Shown: one piece after another, positions 15,088 to 18,969 of the stretch
Numbering within the stretch: the first letter of the stretch is position 1
Layout: every line of letters starts with the position of its first letter
Assembly: GCA_947302865.1 (NCBI GenBank)
Contig: CAMYWS010000007.1
Coordinates: forward strand, 1-18,969
Direction: 5' to 3'
From: an uncultured Clostridia bacterium
Lineage (GTDB): Bacteria; Bacillota_A; Clostridia; Christensenellales; CAG-138
Length of the DNA: 18,969 bases
Translations under genes and position numbers: made by a program
Notes under the pieces: generated by a model
Seen by the model: only the letters and a program-made list of their open reading frames with translations
Databases searched by the model: none
Told to the model about the DNA's origin: nothing

Positions 15088-15116
15088 AAAGGATGCAGCG
15101 TACACATGTCGTATTT
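15088..15116 (+). promoter_or_regulatory. Possible sigma-H promoter of the spoIIA operon
   Basis: AAAGGATGC at 15088-15096 and GTCGTATTT at 15108-15116 are separated by 11 bases. This fits the sigma-H pattern (RnAGGAwWW, 11-12 bases, RnnGAATww) with mismatches in the last bases of the first box and one in the GAAT core. The spoIIA operon of Bacillus is transcribed by sigma-H. No good sigma-A pair is seen here. A strong GGAGGTGG ribosome binding site at 15134-15141 precedes the start. Confidence 0.4.
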
Positions 15117-15145
15117 ATTTCTGAAACAGATTCGGAGGTGGAACT

Positions 15146-15451
15146 ATGGAACTGAATGCACAGAAACGCGGTCCGCGGCTGTCGGTACAGCTGTCAGGCG
15201 AACTGGACCATCACAGCGCGGAACAGACGCGGATCATGCTCGATACGCTCTTGCGTGACGTGACCGTTCACGAGCTCGTGCTTGATCTGTCGGGTATGAC
15301 CTTTATGGACAGCGCCGGGCTCGGCGTGATCCTCGGAAGATTCAGAAAGATCTCCATGCGGGGCGGTAAGCTGATCGTCAAGGGCATGAACGCGTCTGTC
15401 GACCGGATCTTTCGCATGTCCGGTCTGTATGCGATCGTGGAAAGGCAGTAA
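15146..15451 (+). CDS. spoIIAA: Anti-sigma-F factor antagonist SpoIIAA
   Basis: The protein has 101 residues, a STAS-domain protein. The phosphorylated serine is Ser56 in the MTFMDSAGLGVILGR motif, which corresponds to Ser58 of Bacillus SpoIIAA. In the unphosphorylated form it binds SpoIIAB and frees sigma-F in the forespore; SpoIIAB phosphorylates it and SpoIIE, not in this window, removes the phosphate. The ATG follows GGAGGTGG. The next gene starts 11 bases after the stop. The length is a few residues below the Bacillus form. Confidence 0.97.
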   Translation: MELNAQKRGPRLSVQLSGELDHHSAEQTRIMLDTLLRDVTVHELVLDLSGMTFMDSAGLGVILGRFRKISMRGGKLIVKGMNASVDRIFRMSGLYAIVERQ

Positions 15452-15462
15452 GGAGGCGCGGT

Positions 15463-15891
15463 ATGCATAACGAAATGGAAATACGTTTTATGTCTCTTTC
15501 CGGCAACGAGGGCTTTGCCCGCGCAGCCGCTGCCGCGTTTGCCGCGCAGCTGGATCCCGGCATCGAAGAGCTGTCCGATATCCGTACGGCTGTTTCGGAA
15601 GCGGTCACGAACGCGATCATTCACGGATACGACCAGAACCGGGACTGTATCGTTTCCATGCAGATGGAGATTGACGGCGACGTTCTCACGGTCATCGTGT
15701 CCGACAACGGCTGCGGGATCGGCGATATCGAGCTTGCGCGTAAGCCGTTCTTTACGTCAAAACCCGAACTGGAACGCTCCGGAATGGGCTTTTCAGTGAT
15801 GGAAGCGTTCATGGATTCGGTCGACGTCGCGTCCGAGGTCGGGAAAGGCACGGTCGTCACGATGCGGAAGCGCATCCGTCATGCAAACTGA
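15463..15891 (+). CDS. spoIIAB: Anti-sigma-F factor and serine kinase SpoIIAB
   Basis: The protein has 142 residues, a GHKL-fold kinase that binds sigma-F and phosphorylates SpoIIAA. The N box is SEAVTNAIIHGYD with Glu46 and Asn50. The G1 box is DNGCGIGD at 81-88 and the G2 box GMGFSVMEAF at 107-116. FTSKPELERSGMGF forms the ATP lid. The start follows GGAGG after a short gap, and the gene overlaps sigF by 11 bases. This order and overlap are the classical spoIIA arrangement, in which coupled translation keeps the anti-sigma factor and the sigma factor in step. Confidence 0.97.
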   Translation: MHNEMEIRFMSLSGNEGFARAAAAAFAAQLDPGIEELSDIRTAVSEAVTNAIIHGYDQNRDCIVSMQMEIDGDVLTVIVSDNGCGIGDIELARKPFFTSKPELERSGMGFSVMEAFMDSVDVASEVGKGTVVTMRKRIRHAN

Positions 15892-16585
15892 AAGAGACGG
15901 CTTTCTTGCGCTGATACGCTGCGCGCAGGCGGGCGACAGAAACGCGGAACAGCAGCTGATCCGCGAAAACCTCCCCCTTGTCACAGCGATCGCGAAGCGG
16001 TATCTGAACAGCGGGATCGAGATGGAAGATCTAAAGCAGCTCGGATCGATCGGACTGCTGAAAGCGATCCGAAAGTTCGATCCCGCTTTCAATGTATGCT
16101 TTTCGACTTACGCAGTTCCGCTGATCGCCGGCGAGATACGAAAATTTCTGCGTGACGACGGGATCATAAGGTTTTCGAGAACCGCAAAATCGCTTGCTTC
16201 GCGAGTGCGGAAAGAATTGCAGAACGACCCGGATCTTACGATCGGTTCGCTTTCGGAGCGACTCGGCGTTTCGTGTGAAGAGCTTGCGGCGGCGCTTGCA
16301 AGCGACACTCCCGTATGTTCGCTCGACGAACCGCTTTCCGACGGCGACGGCAACCGGTTCGACCGGATAGGCGTCGATAGCGAGGAAGAACGCTCCGTAT
16401 GTCGTCTCTCGCTCAACACGGCTTTAAAAATGCTGACAGATCGGGAGCGGCTTCTGGTGCGGCTTCGCTATCAGGAGGAGAAATCCCAATCGGAGGTCGG
16501 AAAGCTGCTCGGCGTCTCACAGGTACAAGTGTCGCGACTCGAAAAAAAGATCCTGTCCGCGCTGCGGAACAGGATGACGGATTAG
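15881..16585 (+). CDS. sigF: Forespore RNA polymerase sigma factor F (SpoIIAC)
   Basis: The protein has 234 residues, of the sigma-70 sporulation group, a little shorter than Bacillus sigma-F. Region 2 is MEDLKQLGSIGLLKAIRKFDPAFNVCFSTYA with its core from about 46 to 92. Region 3 has LGVSCEELAAALA near 124. Region 4 helix-turn-helix is LTDRERLLVRLRYQEEKSQSEVGKLLGVSQVQVSRLE near 185-222. Position after spoIIAA and spoIIAB distinguishes it from sigma-G, whose gene lies elsewhere. In the forespore it turns on the first compartment-specific genes. The TAG stop overlaps the TAA stop of the convergent plsY by 4 bases in total, and no terminator separates the two. Confidence 0.95.
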   Translation: MQTERDGFLALIRCAQAGDRNAEQQLIRENLPLVTAIAKRYLNSGIEMEDLKQLGSIGLLKAIRKFDPAFNVCFSTYAVPLIAGEIRKFLRDDGIIRFSRTAKSLASRVRKELQNDPDLTIGSLSERLGVSCEELAAALASDTPVCSLDEPLSDGDGNRFDRIGVDSEEERSVCRLSLNTALKMLTDRERLLVRLRYQEEKSQSEVGKLLGVSQVQVSRLEKKILSALRNRMTD

Positions 16586-17247
16586 CGTTTGCCGCCGGAG
16601 GAGATCGCCTTCTCCTCCCCTCTCAGCAACCGTTTGATGTTGTCTTTATGCCGTATGAGAAGCAGCAGAACGACCGGCGCGACGAAGAACAGCAGGTATT
16701 TGTCCGCATGTCCGGTCGCCCAGACGATATAGGTCGCGATCAGATAGCAGATCGCGGTCAGGATCGACACGAGAGAAACACGTTTCCAGATCAGAAATAC
16801 GACGACTGCGACGATCGTGGAGACAAGCGCCGCCTGCCAGCACAGACACCACGTCATGGCGTACGCGGACGCCGCGCCTTTGCCGCCGTGGAATTGGAAC
16901 AGCGCCGGATAGCAATGCCCGAATACGGAACCGGCGCTTGCGATATACCCGCCGAGCAGCACGGAAACGGCGGGATCGGACGGATTGATCGGGAACAGAC
17001 TTCCCAACAGTCTTCCGAGGAAAAACGCGCCGACGCATTTTCCGGCGTCGCCGATAAACGTCAGCAGCCCGTAGTTTTTGCCGTAAACGCGAACCATGTT
17101 GGTCGTTCCCGCGTTGCCGCTGCCGTACAGGCGCACGTCGTCGCGGAACTTCAGGCGGCTGATGATCAGCGCAGTCTGGAAGTTCCCGATAAGATACCCT
17201 ATGATGGCGATCACGGCGATCGCGACTGCATTCCACGCGCCGATCAT
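16582..17247 (-). CDS. plsY: Acyl-phosphate:glycerol-3-phosphate acyltransferase PlsY
   Basis: The protein has 221 residues and about five or six membrane segments. It makes lysophosphatidic acid from acyl-phosphate and glycerol 3-phosphate at the cytoplasmic membrane, the first step of phospholipid synthesis. The three cytosolic active-site motifs are clear: GSGNAGTTN at 42-50, GHCYPALFQFHGGKGAA from residue 110, and RHKDNIKRLLRGEE near 199. The start lies six bases after the der stop, and its GGAGGAG ribosome binding site lies in the last codons of der. The order DUF512-der-plsY is common in Clostridia. Confidence 0.96.
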   Translation of the reverse strand: MIGAWNAVAIAVIAIIGYLIGNFQTALIISRLKFRDDVRLYGSGNAGTTNMVRVYGKNYGLLTFIGDAGKCVGAFFLGRLLGSLFPINPSDPAVSVLLGGYIASAGSVFGHCYPALFQFHGGKGAASAYAMTWCLCWQAALVSTIVAVVVFLIWKRVSLVSILTAICYLIATYIVWATGHADKYLLFFVAPVVLLLLIRHKDNIKRLLRGEEKAISSGGKR

Positions 17248-17253
17248 GCGGCG

Positions 17254-18576
17254 TTACTCCTCCTTTGAACGATTCCGGAACAGAATGCGGATCGGCGTCC
17301 CGGAGAATCCGAAGGTCTTGCGGAAATAGTTTTCAAGATAGCGCTCGTAGGAAAAATGTACGAGCGTCGATTCATTGACGAAGATCACAAACGTCGGCGG
17401 CTGGATCGCAACCTGTGTGGCATAGAACAGCTTCAGTCGTCTGCCGTTCTGTGTCGGCGGCTCCGACATGGATACCGCTTCGTTCAGCACGTCGTTCAGC
17501 ATGCCGGTCGGCACGCGGCGAATGCTCTGCGCGTAGACCTCCCCGACGAGCTCAAGTACTTTATGCACACGCTGTCCGCTCTTTGCACTGATGAACAGGA
17601 ACGGTACGTAATTCATAAACGCAAGGTCGGTCTCCATGTCCTTTTTGAACTTGTCCATGGTGTGCGTATCCTTCTCGATCAGATCCCACTTGTTCACGAT
17701 CACGGCGGACGGCTTCCCTTCCTCATGCACGAACCCGGCAATCTTGACGTCCTGTTCGGACAGCCCCTGTTCCGCGTCGCATACGAACAGCACTACGTCC
17801 GCGCGGCGGATGGCGGCGAGCGAACGGATGACGCTGTAGCGCTCGATGCTCTCGTCCTCGATCGCGCGTTTTCTGCGGATACCCGCGGTGTCGATCAGTA
17901 CATACTGTCTCCCGTTCTTTTCAAACGGCGTGTCGATCGCGTCGCGCGTCGTGCCCGGTATGTCCGAAACGATCACGCGTTCCTCGCCGAGGATCGCATT
18001 TGTCAAACTCGATTTGCCGACGTTCGGCTTGCCGACAATGGCGATATGGATGCTCGGATCGTCTTCCGCCTGTTCTGCGTCCGGAAAATATGCGCAGACC
18101 GCATCCAGCAGATCGCCGAGACCGATCCCCTGCCCGCCGGACAGAATGAACGGATCGCCGAGTCCGAGCTCGTAAAACTCATAGATCGCTTCGTGATACT
18201 TCGGTGCGTCGAGCTTGTTGACTGCAAGTACGACGGGCTTTTTGCACTTCCGCAGCATCGACGCGACTTCACGGTCCGCGGCGGTCATGCCGTCGCGTCC
18301 GTCCGTCAGAAAGATGATGACGTCCGCGGTTTCGATGGCGAGCTCCGCCTGCCGGCGCATCTGCACGGCGATCCTGTCCTCGCTCGAAGGCTCGATGCCG
18401 CCGGTATCGATCAGCGTGAATTTATGATCGAGCCACTCCGCGTCGGCATAGATACGGTCGCGCGTTACGCCCGGCGTATCCTCGACGATAGAGATACGCT
18501 TGCCGGTCAGGCGGTTAAATAAGGTCGATTTCCCGACATTCGGTCTGCCGACGATCGCTACCAAAGGTTTTGCCAT
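17254..18576 (-). CDS. der: Ribosome assembly GTPase Der (EngA)
   Basis: The protein has 440 residues, the usual length. It has two tandem GTPase domains and a C-terminal KH-like domain and acts in assembly of the 50S subunit. Domain 1: GRPNVGKS at 10-17, DTPGVTRD at 33-40, DTGG at 57-60, NKLD at 120-123. Domain 2: GKPNVGKS at 182-189, DIPGTTRD at 205-212, DTAG at 229-232, NKWD near 295. The KH part ends with the Glu/Lys-rich NRSKEE tail. The start follows GAGGAG, which overlaps the DUF512 stop region; three bases separate the two genes. Both nucleotide sites look intact. Confidence 0.97.
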   Translation of the reverse strand: MAKPLVAIVGRPNVGKSTLFNRLTGKRISIVEDTPGVTRDRIYADAEWLDHKFTLIDTGGIEPSSEDRIAVQMRRQAELAIETADVIIFLTDGRDGMTAADREVASMLRKCKKPVVLAVNKLDAPKYHEAIYEFYELGLGDPFILSGGQGIGLGDLLDAVCAYFPDAEQAEDDPSIHIAIVGKPNVGKSSLTNAILGEERVIVSDIPGTTRDAIDTPFEKNGRQYVLIDTAGIRRKRAIEDESIERYSVIRSLAAIRRADVVLFVCDAEQGLSEQDVKIAGFVHEEGKPSAVIVNKWDLIEKDTHTMDKFKKDMETDLAFMNYVPFLFISAKSGQRVHKVLELVGEVYAQSIRRVPTGMLNDVLNEAVSMSEPPTQNGRRLKLFYATQVAIQPPTFVIFVNESTLVHFSYERYLENYFRKTFGFSGTPIRILFRNRSKEE

Positions 18577-18579
18577 AGT

Positions 18580-18969
18580 TTACTCCTCAAACAAACAAGA
18601 AATGAGTTCTGTTCCGTCCGCAAACGTGCGGATGGGAACGCCGAGCGCCGTTTCGACGTCCGGGAGCGTCATGCCGTCCAGAAATACGTCCTCCGTCTCC
18701 CGCAGCATGTTTTTCGGGATCAGAAGCGGCGCGTGGAGCTGCTTTTCGTGCAGTTCCGTAATGAGATCGCTGCCGGTCACCAGTCCCGCGACGTGTACGT
18801 TCCCGCCGAACCAAAGGTTCGGGATCGGATACAGTTCCGCGGTTACGCCGTACGGCTCCAGCTCGCGGTACAGTTCTTTAAAAAACGGATATGCCGCCGT
18901 GCCGCCCGCGATCGAAAATGTTCGCGGCGTTTTGCGCGGGCTCCGTTCCTCAAGCGCGTACCGGAAATC
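18580..18969 (-). CDS. C-terminal part of a DUF512 protein (radical SAM family), 5' end outside the window
   Basis: The minus-strand frame is open from the right edge of the window to a TAA at 18582-18580, giving the last 129 residues. The sequence matches the DUF512 C-terminal domain: SIAGGTAAYPFFKELYREL, then PIPNLWFGGNVHVAGLVTGSDLI and LLIPKNMLRETEDVFLDGMTLPDVE. Full-length members carry a PDZ domain and a radical SAM or related iron-sulfur domain upstream (YlmG-neighbour type putative radical SAM proteins), which would lie to the right of this window. GTG at 18780 is an internal Val and not the start. The gene stands three bases before der, a conserved neighbour. Confidence 0.85.
   Translation of the reverse strand, partial: DFRYALEERSPRKTPRTFSIAGGTAAYPFFKELYRELEPYGVTAELYPIPNLWFGGNVHVAGLVTGSDLITELHEKQLHAPLLIPKNMLRETEDVFLDGMTLPDVETALGVPIRTFADGTELISCLFEE

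Noticed and set aside
1..18969. Frequent GATC and CGATCG strings across the window
   Set aside because: They are explained by common Ile ATC and Asp/Arg codon use; I did not count them and see no clustering that would suggest an origin or a methylation-controlled site.

Overview
The window reads as the chromosome of a spore-forming member of the Clostridia (Firmicutes). The evidence is an intact spoIIAA-spoIIAB-sigF operon, the Gram-positive types of ScpA/ScpB, WhiA, RapZ, PlsY and Der, and Shine-Dalgarno motifs of the AGGAGG type. By eye the DNA is moderately GC-rich, but I did not count it. I cannot name the genus. There are no tRNA or rRNA genes, insertion sequences, CRISPR arrays or prophage genes, so this is a core-genome region. 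No intergenic gap exceeds about 120 bases.

Layout, left to right. (1) Bases 1-2060, plus strand: the end of an unrecognised small protein, then a DUF4173-type membrane protein, closed by a perfect bidirectional terminator shared with the next gene. (2) 2079-2915, minus: a zinc-ribbon membrane protein with its own promoter. (3) 5533 down to 3035, minus: an M50 metalloprotease, scpA, scpB and a dCMP deaminase, in a tight array. This links chromosome condensation to nucleotide metabolism only by position. (4) 6712-5588, minus: a secreted S11 carboxypeptidase-family protein that has lost all three catalytic motifs. (5) 14020 down to 6783, minus: a seven-gene operon of murB, rapZ, whiA, a SAM methyltransferase, hslO, a TPR protein and an RlmL-type rRNA methyltransferase, with overlaps or short gaps at every junction. 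(6) 15030-14059, minus: a membrane-anchored solute-binding-like protein, divergent from (7) 15146-16585, plus: the spoIIA operon, which controls the first forespore-specific sigma factor. (8) 18969 down to 16582, minus: the end of a DUF512 protein, der and plsY; plsY meets sigF tail to tail with overlapping stop codons.

The points most worth a second look are as follows. The S11 protein appears to be a pseudoenzyme (Ser to Gly in SxxK, Asn to Gly in SxN, Lys to Phe in KTG). Three promoters have a -10 box only 5-6 bases upstream of an ATG without a Shine-Dalgarno, which predicts leaderless mRNAs. One of these promoters lies inside the terminator of the gene before it. rapZ and whiA sit together without the usual yvcK/glmR between them. 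I found no clearly new multi-gene system. The least explained genes are the TPR protein, the solute-binding-like protein and the first small ORF.
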